Positions 15,354 to 24,460 of a stretch of DNA of 64,000 nt are shown piece by piece. Numbering within the stretch: the first letter of the stretch is position 1; every line of letters starts with the position of its first letter. Location: positions 620,001-684,000 of the forward strand of contig CAUVWZ020000001.1 in the NCBI GenBank assembly GCA_963555835.3, in the 5' to 3' direction. This DNA is from JAPUME01 sp027294185 (GTDB taxonomy: Bacteria; Acidobacteriota; Terriglobia; UBA7540; JAPUME01). A program made the translations under genes and the position numbers. The notes beneath the pieces were generated by a model. The model was not told the origin of the DNA. It made no database searches and was given only the letters and a program-made list of their open reading frames with translations.

Positions 15354-15803
15354 CTACAATCCCATCTCCTCGGCCTCTTGAAAGGCTTTTCGCACCACGG
15401 CCCCGGATTTCTTGTTCAGGTGATGGGCCGGGACTTCTTCTCGGGAGGCCCAGCACACCTCCGAGGCGTCTGAGCCTGCGCGCAGCTCACCCGACACCAG
15501 ACGGCAGAGGTAGTCCACCAGCACATAGTGATACCTGACCCGCTCCGCTTCCTCGCCGTAGAGGATGCGGTCGAAAACACCGAGCACTTTTAACGGCTCG
15601 ACCCGAAGACCGGTTTCCTCCTCCAGTTCGCGCCGAACCCCCTCCTCCAGCGCTTCGCCCAAATGAAGCAGACCACCCGGGATCGACCATTCTCCCCTGA
15701 GCGGCTCCCGGGCACGGCGAACCAGAAGCACACGTCCCCCGGAGATCACCACTCCGCCGACACCGACCAGCGGTTGCTCCGGGTATTCACGCTTTACGAC
15801 CAC
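15354..15803 (-). CDS. NUDIX hydrolase
   Basis: 149 residues; GTG start at 15803 preceded by a GAGAGGTGAAGG stretch. The NUDIX box is complete: GGLLHLGEALEEGVRRELEEETGL, giving G-x5-E-x7-REUxEExGU. These enzymes hydrolyse a nucleoside diphosphate linked to another moiety with magnesium. The region resembles MutT/ADP-ribose-type members that begin with VGGVVISGGRVLLVRRAREP, but the substrate cannot be assigned. It converges with the glycosyltransferase gene, 15 bases away. Confidence 0.9.
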   Translation of the reverse strand: MVVKREYPEQPLVGVGGVVISGGRVLLVRRAREPLRGEWSIPGGLLHLGEALEEGVRRELEEETGLRVEPLKVLGVFDRILYGEEAERVRYHYVLVDYLCRLVSGELRAGSDASEVCWASREEVPAHHLNKKSGAVVRKAFQEAEEMGL

Positions 15804-15942
15804 CCTTCACCTCTCTCCCCGCTTCGTCTGCGAAAATCGCTCTCGCCCTCGGCGACCTGCCCCGTCCCCAAAATAGTTCCCGGTGTAAGAATAACCAGCC
15901 CGCCAACGATTCCCTGCCGATGCGGCAAGAATCCAGAGGTAC

Positions 15943-15973
15943 TTGACAATGGGACCAAAAGCATTCTTATGAT
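15943..15973 (+). promoter_or_regulatory. Promoter candidate for the LysW-like gene
   Basis: Consensus TTGACA at 15943-15948 and TATGAT at 15968-15973, with a long 19-base spacer. Predicted start near 15980, 45 bases before the ATG. Confidence 0.45.
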
Positions 15974-16024
15974 GGGTAAAGAAATAAGTCCAGGACCCGG
16001 ATTCCGATGATTTAGGCGGGCTTT

Positions 16025-16192
16025 ATGGCGAACTGCCCTGAATGTGAGACGCAGGTTATTGTAGATGAAGACGTCGAGGAAGGCCAGAAACTTGACTGCC
16101 CCGAGTGCGGCAACGAGCTCGAGATTGTCAACACGAATCCCCTGGAGTTGAGGATCATTTCAACAGATGAGAATGGGGAAGGAACTTGGTAG
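16025..16192 (+). CDS. LysW/ArgW-like small zinc-ribbon protein
   Basis: 55 residues. LysW is the amino-group carrier protein of the alternative lysine/arginine pathway: it attaches through its C-terminal Glu to alpha-aminoadipate or glutamate. Seen: paired Cys motifs NCPEC and DCPECGNELEIV, acidic spacing between them, and the NPLEL segment typical of the family. The usual EDWGE-type end with terminal Glu is missing; the protein ends GEGTW. No lysX, lysZ, lysY or lysJ gene is nearby. It may be a LysW paralogue with another role, or the C-terminus may have changed. Confidence 0.75.
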   Translation: MANCPECETQVIVDEDVEEGQKLDCPECGNELEIVNTNPLELRIISTDENGEGTW

Positions 16193-16266
16193 AATAGTAA
16201 GAGATCCGGGGTGGAGCCTTGGCCCCCCCCGCGAGAGGCTCATCCTGCGAGCGAAGGTAAAAAAAC

Positions 16267-16653
16267 ATGAAGATTCAAAGACTGTTCATTCCGTTGTTGC
16301 TGGGGACCACTCTGATTTTCACGATTGGAGTGGAGGGGCTGGGGGCGAAGAAGAAGAATAAGAAGTTCGCTCCGACGCGAACACTGTCCGGCCAGGTGTT
16401 TGATGCGGAGGAGAACAGCGTGCCCCGTGCGGCGGTCAGGCTCAGGAACCTCAGGACCGATGAGACCCGCGCCGTCTATGCCGACTCGGACGGCCGCTAC
16501 CGCTTTACGAATCTCAAAACTACGGTGGATTACGAGGTTCAAGCCGAACACAACGGCCTGGTCTCCCGGGCGAGGAAGGTCACTACCTTCGACAACCGCA
16601 AGGAAGTCGTTTACACCCTGAGGCTCTCCGAATCCCCTGGCACTTCACCCTAG
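16267..16653 (+). CDS. Secreted carboxypeptidase-regulatory-like domain protein
   Basis: 128 residues with a signal peptide (hydrophobic residues about 7-26) and a basic KKKNKK stretch after cleavage. The rest is a single beta-sandwich of the CarboxypepD_reg type: LSGQVFDAEENSVPRAAVRLRN, then YADSDGRYRFTNLKTTVDYEVQAEHNG, matching the G-x-V-x-D ... D-G-x-Y-x-F pattern. Such domains are abundant in Acidobacteria and are presumed to bind surfaces or other proteins. A GAAGG site lies upstream. It converges with tyrS. Confidence 0.82.
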   Translation: MKIQRLFIPLLLGTTLIFTIGVEGLGAKKKNKKFAPTRTLSGQVFDAEENSVPRAAVRLRNLRTDETRAVYADSDGRYRFTNLKTTVDYEVQAEHNGLVSRARKVTTFDNRKEVVYTLRLSESPGTSP

Positions 16654-16723
16654 ATCGCCAGCCTGAGGCCCAGCCTGACGAAAGACCGGCTGAGGGAGAC
16701 TACCCGCTGATTTCCGCCGCTTC

Positions 16724-17959
16724 TCAGTTGACAACTACCTTCAGGAACCGTCGTTTCCCCACTTTGAGAATGTACTCCCGGGCTTTTGAACAGTCCAGGT
16801 CCGCCTTCACGTCGGTGGTCTTTTCGTGATTCACCGTCACGCTGCCCTGTTTGATCAGCCGCTGAGCTTCGGCGTTGGAGGAGACCAGCAGCGAGTCCAC
16901 CAACAGCTTCGCCAGGCGCACCCCCCTGGCGGAGCGCTTCAACTCTTTCACGTCCATCCTCGTCGGCTCATTCCGGCTACGGAAGACACGAGAGAATTCT
17001 TCGGCTGCATGCCGCGCATCCGCCGAGGAATGGAAGTCCTTGATGATCCGGGTGGCCAGTTCCACCTTGGCCTCCATCGGGTGTGTCTTCCCGGAGGCCG
17101 TGTCCTTTCGGAGCTGATCGATTTCAGCGGGCGTCTTGTCGGTCAAAAGCTCATAATAGCGGAACATCAGGTCGTCTGAAATCGACATCAATTTTCCGAA
17201 CATCTCACCCGGCGCATCGTAAATCCCCACATAGTTGTTGAGCGACTTGCTCATTTTCTGAACGCCGTCGAGCCCCTCGAGCAGGGGCATGGTCAGGATA
17301 ACCTGCGCTTCCAGGCCGTAGGCCCGCTGCAGTTCGCGGCCTACCAGCAGGTTGAATTTCTGATCCCGGCCGCCGAGCTCGAGGTCGGCCTCGAGAGCCA
17401 CCGAGTCGTAGCCCTGCGCCAGCGGGTAGAGAAGCTCGTGGATAGCGACGGGTTTTCGATCCTTCATACGCTGAGCGAAATCGTCCCGTTCGAGCATACG
17501 GGCCACCGTGTATTTCGAGCAGAGCGCCAGCCAGTCCGCACCGTTCATTTGGGAAAGCCAGCGACTGTTGAACTCGACCACGGTCTTCTCCCCATCCAGG
17601 ATTTTGAAGACCTGCTTCTTGTAGGTTTCCGCATTCGCTTCCACCTCTTCCCGGGTCATGGCTGTGCGCGTCACCGACTGGCCGGAAGGGTCGCCGATCA
17701 TGCCGGTGAAATCGCCGATCAGGAAAATAACCTTGTGGCCGAGGTCTTGAAAGTGCTTCATCTTCCGAAGCAAGACCGTGTGGCCCAGATGAATGTCAGG
17801 CGCGGTAGGATCAAATCCCGTCTTTACGATGAGCGGCTTGCCGGTTTCCGCCGAACGACGAAGCTTCGCCTCAAGCTCCTCGGGGCGAATGATCTCCTCG
17901 GCGCCCTTGGCCAGGTAGGCGGCCTGTTCTTCAACTTTGAGCTTGGAAGTTTTCGGCAT
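16724..17959 (-). CDS. tyrS: Tyrosyl-tRNA synthetase
   Basis: Charges tRNA-Tyr with tyrosine in an ATP-dependent reaction. 411 residues. The class I signatures are HLGH (in place of HIGH) near residue 58 and KMSKS further on. The C-terminal part has an S4-like RNA-binding end (GSVTVNHEKTTDV). The HLGH form and length fit the TyrZ-type branch. It is the last gene of the minus-strand purine run, 42 bases after purN. Confidence 0.94.
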   Translation of the reverse strand: MPKTSKLKVEEQAAYLAKGAEEIIRPEELEAKLRRSAETGKPLIVKTGFDPTAPDIHLGHTVLLRKMKHFQDLGHKVIFLIGDFTGMIGDPSGQSVTRTAMTREEVEANAETYKKQVFKILDGEKTVVEFNSRWLSQMNGADWLALCSKYTVARMLERDDFAQRMKDRKPVAIHELLYPLAQGYDSVALEADLELGGRDQKFNLLVGRELQRAYGLEAQVILTMPLLEGLDGVQKMSKSLNNYVGIYDAPGEMFGKLMSISDDLMFRYYELLTDKTPAEIDQLRKDTASGKTHPMEAKVELATRIIKDFHSSADARHAAEEFSRVFRSRNEPTRMDVKELKRSARGVRLAKLLVDSLLVSSNAEAQRLIKQGSVTVNHEKTTDVKADLDCSKAREYILKVGKRRFLKVVVN

Positions 17960-18001
17960 GGGGGGATGATTCAGCTTTCGATCCGGAATCCGTTCAATGA
18001 C

Positions 18002-18631
18002 TCAAACTTTCTTCGGCCCGTCGCCTTCCTTTTTAACTTCAATCACGCGACGGCCTTCGGTGCGAATCCGATCTTCCACCATCAGGCGGATTGCCTCAGG
18101 ATAAATCCGATGTTCTTCCCTCAGGATTCTCAGGGAAAGCGTCTCTTCCGTGTCATCGTCCAACACCGGCACCACGGCCTGTCGAAGGATGGGGCCGCCA
18201 TCCAGGGTTTCGTCGGCAATATGGACCGTGCAGCCGCTGAATTTCACGCCCCACTCGAGCGCCTGCCGCTGTACATCAAGCCCCGGGAAAGCCGGCAGCA
18301 GCGACGGGTGAATATTCAAGATACGGTACGGGAAAGCCTGGATGAAGTACGGGCTCAGGATGCGCAGGAACCCGGCCATACAAACCAGGTCCACCTTGTG
18401 ATCCTTCAGGACTTTCACCACCTCGCGGTCGTACTCTTCCCTTTGCCGTCCCTGGGAGGGGATACAGAGGGCTTTGAATCCCATCTCCTTCGCCCTCACA
18501 ATTCCGCGGGCCTCGCACAGGTTGCTCAACACCAGAGAAATCTCGGCCGCAATCGTCCCCTCCTGGACCGCGCGCGCGATCGATTCAAAATTAGAGCCGC
18601 GGCCGGAAAGCAGTATCCCAAGCTTTTTCAT
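18002..18631 (-). CDS. purN: Phosphoribosylglycinamide formyltransferase (GART)
   Basis: Transfers formyl from 10-formyl-THF to glycinamide ribonucleotide, the third purine step. 209 residues. Seen: GRGSNFESIAR at the phosphate site, the LNIHPSLLPAFPG motif with the catalytic Asn and His, and GCTVHIADETLDGGPIL carrying the catalytic Asp. It is 71 bases downstream of purM and followed by tyrS. Confidence 0.95.
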   Translation of the reverse strand: MKKLGILLSGRGSNFESIARAVQEGTIAAEISLVLSNLCEARGIVRAKEMGFKALCIPSQGRQREEYDREVVKVLKDHKVDLVCMAGFLRILSPYFIQAFPYRILNIHPSLLPAFPGLDVQRQALEWGVKFSGCTVHIADETLDGGPILRQAVVPVLDDDTEETLSLRILREEHRIYPEAIRLMVEDRIRTEGRRVIEVKKEGDGPKKV

Positions 18632-18702
18632 GGCGCCTCCATTCTAGTATGAAATGGGGCAGGAGGGCGCAAATCAAGCCAATATCAAGGCTGCGAACTC
18701 AC

Positions 18703-19722
18703 TCAAACGTAACGGACCCCTCGGGGCGCGGAACGGATGCAGCCGATGGTGTAAAACTTTTGTCTTTTCCGTTTCAGATGGCGGACCACCGCGGGCAACT
18801 GATTTTGTCCCACAATCAGATTCATGCCGATGCCCATATTGAACGTTCGGAACATCTCCGCATCCTTCACTCTTCCAAAATTCGAGATGAGAGAGAAGAT
18901 GGGCAGCACGGGCCAGCTTCCCCGGCGAATCTCCGCCCGGCAGCCGCGGGGAAGCACACGGGGAATGTTATCCGTCATGCCTCCGCCGGTTACATGAACC
19001 AGGCCCTTCAGCAGTCCTCGCCCGAGCAGCGTTTCGAGCGCCGGCCAGTAGCACCGATGAGGCGACAGGAGTTCCGCTCCCAGTGTACGACCAAGCTCGG
19101 GCACACGTTTCCCGAGAGAGAACCCTTCCTGTTCCAACAGCACCTTGCGGGCCAGAGAGTAACCGTTCGTGTGCAGACCCACCGAGGGCAACCCCAGAAT
19201 CATATCACCCGCCCGGATACGGCGGCCGTCGATGAGTTTGCGCCTCTCGACGTAGCCAACGATGCAGCCGGCCAGATCGTAGTTTCCGGGAGCGTAGAAC
19301 CCCGGCATCTGCGCGGTCTCGCCTCCGATCAGGGCACAACCGACTTTTCGACATGCCGTGGTCAAACCCACGACAATCTGCTTCACTATTTCCGGTTCGA
19401 CTTTGCCCGTCGCCAGGTAGTCGAGAAAGAAGAGCGGCCTCGCCCCCTGTACCAGGATGTCGTTCACACAATGGTTGACGAGGTCTTCTCCCACACGCCG
19501 GTGGCCGTTGAGCTCGAAGGCCAGCATCAACTTGGTGCCGATCCCGTCGATGCTCGCGACCAGCACGCCATCGTCCCTGCCGCGACCGATTCGAAACAGG
19601 CCGCCGAAGCCCCCAATCGGCGCAAGGACATTTTTTCCGAAAGTTCGAGCCGCCAGCCGCTTGATTTCTTTCTTCACACGATCGGCACGGTCGATATCCA
19701 CACCTGCGTCTTTGTAGCGCAT
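18703..19722 (-). CDS. purM: Phosphoribosylaminoimidazole synthetase (AIR synthase)
   Basis: Closes the imidazole ring of FGAM with ATP to give AIR. 339 residues. Seen: the YKDAGVDIDRAD start, GGFGGLF, VASIDGIGTKLMLAF and GGETAQMPGFY, and HVTGGGMTDNIPRV, all standard PurM motifs. It sits between lepB and purN in the minus-strand run, 52 bases after lepB. Confidence 0.96.
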   Translation of the reverse strand: MRYKDAGVDIDRADRVKKEIKRLAARTFGKNVLAPIGGFGGLFRIGRGRDDGVLVASIDGIGTKLMLAFELNGHRRVGEDLVNHCVNDILVQGARPLFFLDYLATGKVEPEIVKQIVVGLTTACRKVGCALIGGETAQMPGFYAPGNYDLAGCIVGYVERRKLIDGRRIRAGDMILGLPSVGLHTNGYSLARKVLLEQEGFSLGKRVPELGRTLGAELLSPHRCYWPALETLLGRGLLKGLVHVTGGGMTDNIPRVLPRGCRAEIRRGSWPVLPIFSLISNFGRVKDAEMFRTFNMGIGMNLIVGQNQLPAVVRHLKRKRQKFYTIGCIRSAPRGVRYV

Positions 19723-19774
19723 TCGGATTCTTCAGCTTTGGCGAGGAGGAGAGCCTGTTGTCGAAAAGGCCCCC

Positions 19775-20638
19775 TCAAAGAGGCTTGCCCGTCCTCGACC
19801 ACCGCGTCCTGGATATGAAATTCTTGATTATGGAGAGGTCAAACTTGATTCGCTCCCTCCAATCCCGAGTTACCCAATCCTCGGTGGGAGCGTCGTAGGA
19901 CCAATAAACGAACGCCGGCTCACCCACGATGTATTCCTCCGGAACCAGGCCCCAGAATCGGCTGTCGAGCGAAGTGTCACGATTATCGCCCATCACAAAG
20001 TAGTGACCCGCCGGGACAATGAACACACCGCCCTCCACGTATCGAGGCAGTTCATGCGACCATTGCGGATCGAGCCCCGTTGAGGCCGGAAGCCTGCCGA
20101 GCTCCTGCGGCGTGGGAGGAAAATTATCCCGCAGCGGGAAGAAGGATTCCTGCTGAAAATAGACATAAGGCTCCCCAAGCGGCGTGTCATGGATGTAGAC
20201 CTTCTTCCTTACAATCCGCAACCGGTCCCCTCCAACGCCGATGACGCGCTTGACGAACATCGCGGACGGATTCCGTGGATAGTGAAAAGCAACGATCTGT
20301 TGTCTCCGAATTTTTCTCACGGCCGGGAAACGGAGCGATGTAAAAGGAATCCGTGGCCCGTATAGGAGCTTATTGAGGAAAATATGGTCACCGATCAGGA
20401 TTGTCTTTTCCATCGACGCGGTTGGGATTACCGTAGCTTCCATCACGAAAGCTCGCACGAAAAAAACAAAGACAAAAATCACCAGCAGAGAACGTGAGGC
20501 CGAGCGGAAGCCTTTATCGAAGGGCTGAAGGTATTTACCCCGGAAGGCGGAAAGAAAAGACTCGGATCGCTTCTCCCCGATGGAAGCCGCCGATTCCGTC
20601 TCCTGAGGTTGGTGTTCCTGATTCATCTTTGATCTCAT
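19775..20638 (-). CDS. lepB: Signal peptidase I
   Basis: Cleaves signal peptides from exported proteins at the inner membrane. 287 residues from the ATG at 20638, whose first base overlaps the purF stop codon (TAATG). An earlier in-frame start lies inside purF, and ATG 20626 is an alternative. Seen: a membrane helix (LLVIFVFVFFVRAFVM), the catalytic Ser in IPTASMEKT, the catalytic Lys in MFVKRVIGVGGD, and GDNRDTSLDSRFWG. Its coupling to purF inside a purine operon is unusual. Confidence 0.94.
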   Translation of the reverse strand: MRSKMNQEHQPQETESAASIGEKRSESFLSAFRGKYLQPFDKGFRSASRSLLVIFVFVFFVRAFVMEATVIPTASMEKTILIGDHIFLNKLLYGPRIPFTSLRFPAVRKIRRQQIVAFHYPRNPSAMFVKRVIGVGGDRLRIVRKKVYIHDTPLGEPYVYFQQESFFPLRDNFPPTPQELGRLPASTGLDPQWSHELPRYVEGGVFIVPAGHYFVMGDNRDTSLDSRFWGLVPEEYIVGEPAFVYWSYDAPTEDWVTRDWRERIKFDLSIIKNFISRTRWSRTGKPL

Positions 20639-22125
20639 TACCGCCGGTTCAGGATAGCCAGTTCGGGCTCGTGGACGGCAGTCGGGTAGTCGCCCGTGTA
20701 ACACGCAACGCAATAATTCCCCTCCGAATCGCCCACGGCTTTGCGCATACTCTCCATCGACAGGTAACCGAGGCTATCCGCCTCACAGAATTTCCGAATC
20801 TCTTCCACGGATTGCGTGGAGCCAATCAGCTCCGCCTTCGTCGGTGTGTCGATACCGTAATAACACGGGGAGATCGTGGGAGGACAACTGATCCGAAGGT
20901 GTACCTCCAGGGCTCCCGCCTTGCGAACCATTCGCACAATTTTTCGGCTGGTGGTTCCCCGCACCAGCGAGTCGTCCACCAGGATTACCCGCTTGCCCTC
21001 GAGCAGGCTTCGCACCGGATTCAGTTTCAACTTTACGCCGAAATCACGAATCGACTGGCGAGGTTCGATAAACGTCCTCCCCACGTAATGATTTCTGATC
21101 AGAGCGAATTTAATGGGAATCCCCGAGGCCTGTGAATACCCGGCGGCGGCGGCCACGCCGGAGTCGGGCACAGGAACCACCACGTCCGCCTCCACCGGAT
21201 GCTCCTCGGCCAGAAAGGCTCCCAGAGACTCGCGGCTCGTCTGCACCGGCCGGCCGAAGGTCAGAGAGTCGGGACGCGAGAAATAGACATGCTCGAAAAT
21301 ACAAAAGGAATGAGGCCCGGGGGGCGCAATGCGTAGAGAGGTGAGGCCTCGTTTGTTCAAAACCACCATCTCGCCCGGCTCGACGTCCCGCTCGTATTCG
21401 GCATTGATCAAATCGAACGCACAGGTCTCTGAGGCCAGCACATAAGCCCCATCCAGCCGCCCCAAACTCAGAGGCCGGAAGCCCCGCGGGTCGCGCACGC
21501 CGATCACTTCCTCAGGAGTGATCAACACCAGCGCGTAAGCGCCCACCAGCCGGTCCAGGGTCTCGGCCAACGCCTCTGCCAGGTTGGTTCCCTTCGCGTG
21601 AGCCAGCAGGTGAAGGATGACTTCGCTGTCGCTCGTTGTTTGAAAGATCGAACCGCGCGCTTCGAGCTCCCGCTTGACCGGGGCGGCATTTGCCAGGTTT
21701 CCGTTGTGCGCCAGGGCAATCTGGCCCTTGATGCAATCCACCTGCAGCGGCTGGGCGTTCTGGATATTCGTGTCGCCGGCGGTCGAGTAGCGCGTGTGGC
21801 CGATGGCGGAGTGTCCCGGCAACGACGCAATCACTTCCTCACTAAAAACATCTCCCACGTGCCCCATTCCTTTTCGGCTGTGGAGTTTCTTCCCTTCTGC
21901 CGAGGTAATGCCGGCGCTATCCTGTCCGCGATGTTGCAGGGCATAGAGACCCAGGTAGGCGAGCTTGGACGCCTCCGGGTGACCCATAATGGCGAAGACT
22001 CCGCACTCTTCGCGAAATTTGTCGCTCTTCTCGTCTTTGGATGTCGGGTTCAGAATGGCTGGCCTCCTATCGGCAAGCTGTCTGCGGGAAGTTTTCGACT
22101 CCGGCATAGAATTCTGAGGACTCAT
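20638..22125 (-). CDS. purF: Amidophosphoribosyltransferase
   Basis: Commits PRPP to purine synthesis by transferring glutamine nitrogen. 495 residues. The glutaminase nucleophile is Cys41 in ECGVFAIMGH, so about 40 residues would be removed as a propeptide, long for this family; ATG 22107 would shorten it by six. The PRPP loop is VILVDDSLVRGTTSRK. Cysteines in ISCPPTISPCYYGIDTP and NYCVACYTGDYP suggest the Bacillus-type [4Fe-4S] enzyme. It lies nine bases after purL. Confidence 0.96.
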   Translation of the reverse strand: MSPQNSMPESKTSRRQLADRRPAILNPTSKDEKSDKFREECGVFAIMGHPEASKLAYLGLYALQHRGQDSAGITSAEGKKLHSRKGMGHVGDVFSEEVIASLPGHSAIGHTRYSTAGDTNIQNAQPLQVDCIKGQIALAHNGNLANAAPVKRELEARGSIFQTTSDSEVILHLLAHAKGTNLAEALAETLDRLVGAYALVLITPEEVIGVRDPRGFRPLSLGRLDGAYVLASETCAFDLINAEYERDVEPGEMVVLNKRGLTSLRIAPPGPHSFCIFEHVYFSRPDSLTFGRPVQTSRESLGAFLAEEHPVEADVVVPVPDSGVAAAAGYSQASGIPIKFALIRNHYVGRTFIEPRQSIRDFGVKLKLNPVRSLLEGKRVILVDDSLVRGTTSRKIVRMVRKAGALEVHLRISCPPTISPCYYGIDTPTKAELIGSTQSVEEIRKFCEADSLGYLSMESMRKAVGDSEGNYCVACYTGDYPTAVHEPELAILNRR

Positions 22126-22134
22126 CGATGGTCG

Positions 22135-24429
22135 TTAATGGGCGGCGGAGGCATTCGCCTCGAGAAGTGTTTCCAGTCCGCCTTGCCAGGCTTGAAAAAG
22201 CCCCTGAACCCGGCAACGAAGAATGGCGCGGTGATTGGCTTCTACCTCGACCCAATCGAACTTTGTCGTGCCAACCCGCGTAAGACTTAAGCTATATTCT
22301 CCGGCAATCTCCCGTCCCGGCGCAAGGTGTTTCTCTTCCAGGCTGAAGATGATCCGTGAAGGGGATTCTTCGAAAAGAAACATTTCAAGCGGTAATGCGG
22401 TTTCCAATTCCAGGCGGAAGCCGAGGTTTTCCGCCGGAGATCCAAAGGCGCTCTCCAGGACCGCCAAAAGAAGCCCTCCCTCGGAGATGTCGTGCGCGGA
22501 TTCCACCAGTCGCCGACGCACCAGGGCAAGACAGCACCGCTGCACCCGTTTTTCCAGTTCGAGGTCGATTTCGGGAGATTCGCCCCCGGAGTTTCCTTCT
22601 CGAACCTTGCAATACTCCGAGGAGGAGAACGCGAGTCGTTTCTGCTGCTCCGCGTTTGATTCGCCTCCTCCGGCCCGATCTTTTTCCAGGACTACAATCG
22701 CCCGCCCTTCTCCGCGAAATTTTGCGGTCATAGTGTCGGCAACGTTCTCAATCAATCCCACCATCCCGATGACCGGCGTGGGTAGAATCGAGCGGCCCAG
22801 GGTTTCGTTATAGAAGCTGACGTTGCCGCCCGTGACCGGGGTTTCAAAAACCCGGCAGGCTTCGGCCAATCCGTCGATGGCCTCGCTGAACTCCCACATC
22901 ACCTCGGGCTTTTCCGGATTGCCGAAATTGAGGCAGTCGGTGACCGCCAGCGGCTGAGCCCCCGTGACCACCAGATTGCGGGCCGCCTCGGCCACCGCAA
23001 GCTTCGCTCCACGGCGCGGGTCCCGTCGGCAGTAGCGTCCGTTGCCGTCGAGGGTCACGGCGAGAGCTTTTTTCGTTCCCTTGATTCTCAGGACGGTCGC
23101 ATCCCCGCCCGGCCCCACGGCTGTGTTAGTCCGCACCATGTGGTCATACTGTTCCCAGACCCAGCGCTTGCTGGCTATGGCGGGACTGGCCAGGAAGCGG
23201 AGCAGATTTCCCTCCCAATCCTCTGCCCGGCTCTCCTGCCAGCCGGAGGCAGGTTCCGCCGGCGTCGGGTCGGCCTCGGGCCGGCGAATAGGCCGGTTGT
23301 AGCGGGGAGCTTCGTCGGTGAGCGCCTCGTTCGGAATCTCCGCGACAATGCTTCCGTGGTCCCTGACGCGCAGGGTCGCCTCAGCGATCACTTCACCGAT
23401 CACCACCGCGTCCAAACCCCATCGGCGGAAGATCGAGGAGATTTCCTCCTCCCGATCCTTTTCCGCCACCAGCAACATGCGCTCCTGAGACTCGCTTAAC
23501 ATGATTTCGTAGGGAGTCAGGCCGGTCTCGCGCTGCGGAACCCGTTCGAGGTGAATCTCGACTCCGGTACCGGCGCGTGATCCCATTTCGCAGGTAGAAC
23601 AGGTCAGACCCGCAGCACCCATGTCCTGAATGCCGACCACCGCACCCGCCTTCATCACTTCCAGGCAGGCTTCGAGCAGCAGCTTCTCAAGGAACGGATC
23701 GCCCACCTGCACGTTGGGCCGTTTTTCCTGCGCTGTTGCCGCCGAATCATCGAACTCGGCAGATGCCATCGTGGCGCCGTGAATGCCGTCCCGGCCCGTC
23801 TTGGCGCCGACGTAGATGACGCTGTTACCCACACCGCTTGCCTTGCCGTAAAAGATGTTCTCCTGCTTCGCCACGCCCAGGCAGAATACGTTCACCAAGG
23901 GATTCTGGCTGTAACAGTCCTCGAAATAGATTTCCCCACCGAGTGTAGGAACGCCGATGCAGTTGCCGTAGCCGGCAATTCCGGAAACTACTCCTTCCAT
24001 CAGACTACGGTTATTGCCCTCTTCGAGGGGGCCGAATCGCAAAGAATCGAGCAGGGCGATGGGCCGGGCGCCCATGGTGAATATGTCGCGCAGGATGCCG
24101 CCCACTCCCGTGGCGGCCCCCTGATAAGGCTCGATAAAGCTCGGATGATTGTGAGACTCGATCTTGAAAACTGCGACGTAGCCATCGCCCAGGTCTACGA
24201 TTCCGGCGTTTTCTCCCGGTCCCTGCAAAATCCGCGGCCCTTCCGTCGGGAGACGGCGGAGGTGTACTTTGGAACTCTTATAGCTACAGTGCTCGCTCCA
24301 CATGACACTGAAGATGCCGAGCTCGGTCCACGTCGGCTCTCGCCCGAGAAGCTGAACGATGCGCTCGAACTCCTCGGTGGTCAGGTTATGCTGCGCGACC
24401 AACTCGGGGGTAATCTCTTTCGTCGCCAT
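22135..24429 (-). CDS. purL: Phosphoribosylformylglycinamidine synthase subunit PurL (small type)
   Basis: Converts FGAR to FGAM using ammonia supplied by PurQ. 764 residues, the size of the small PurL that works with separate PurQ and PurS. Seen: SEHCSYKSSK near the start, KIESHNHPSFIEPYQGAATGVGGI, and the repeat of the PurM-like fold in the second half (DCLNFGNPEKPEVMWEF, TGGNVSFYN). It lies upstream of purF. No purS gene was found between these genes or next to purQ. Confidence 0.96.
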   Translation of the reverse strand: MATKEITPELVAQHNLTTEEFERIVQLLGREPTWTELGIFSVMWSEHCSYKSSKVHLRRLPTEGPRILQGPGENAGIVDLGDGYVAVFKIESHNHPSFIEPYQGAATGVGGILRDIFTMGARPIALLDSLRFGPLEEGNNRSLMEGVVSGIAGYGNCIGVPTLGGEIYFEDCYSQNPLVNVFCLGVAKQENIFYGKASGVGNSVIYVGAKTGRDGIHGATMASAEFDDSAATAQEKRPNVQVGDPFLEKLLLEACLEVMKAGAVVGIQDMGAAGLTCSTCEMGSRAGTGVEIHLERVPQRETGLTPYEIMLSESQERMLLVAEKDREEEISSIFRRWGLDAVVIGEVIAEATLRVRDHGSIVAEIPNEALTDEAPRYNRPIRRPEADPTPAEPASGWQESRAEDWEGNLLRFLASPAIASKRWVWEQYDHMVRTNTAVGPGGDATVLRIKGTKKALAVTLDGNGRYCRRDPRRGAKLAVAEAARNLVVTGAQPLAVTDCLNFGNPEKPEVMWEFSEAIDGLAEACRVFETPVTGGNVSFYNETLGRSILPTPVIGMVGLIENVADTMTAKFRGEGRAIVVLEKDRAGGGESNAEQQKRLAFSSSEYCKVREGNSGGESPEIDLELEKRVQRCCLALVRRRLVESAHDISEGGLLLAVLESAFGSPAENLGFRLELETALPLEMFLFEESPSRIIFSLEEKHLAPGREIAGEYSLSLTRVGTTKFDWVEVEANHRAILRCRVQGLFQAWQGGLETLLEANASAAH

Positions 24430-24460
24430 AATATATAGTTCCGGTCCGGGCCCATTCCCG

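Noticed and set aside
17438..19818. Two long plus-strand open frames opposite tyrS, purN and purM
   Set aside because: They mirror three well-supported minus-strand genes and have no recognisable domain.
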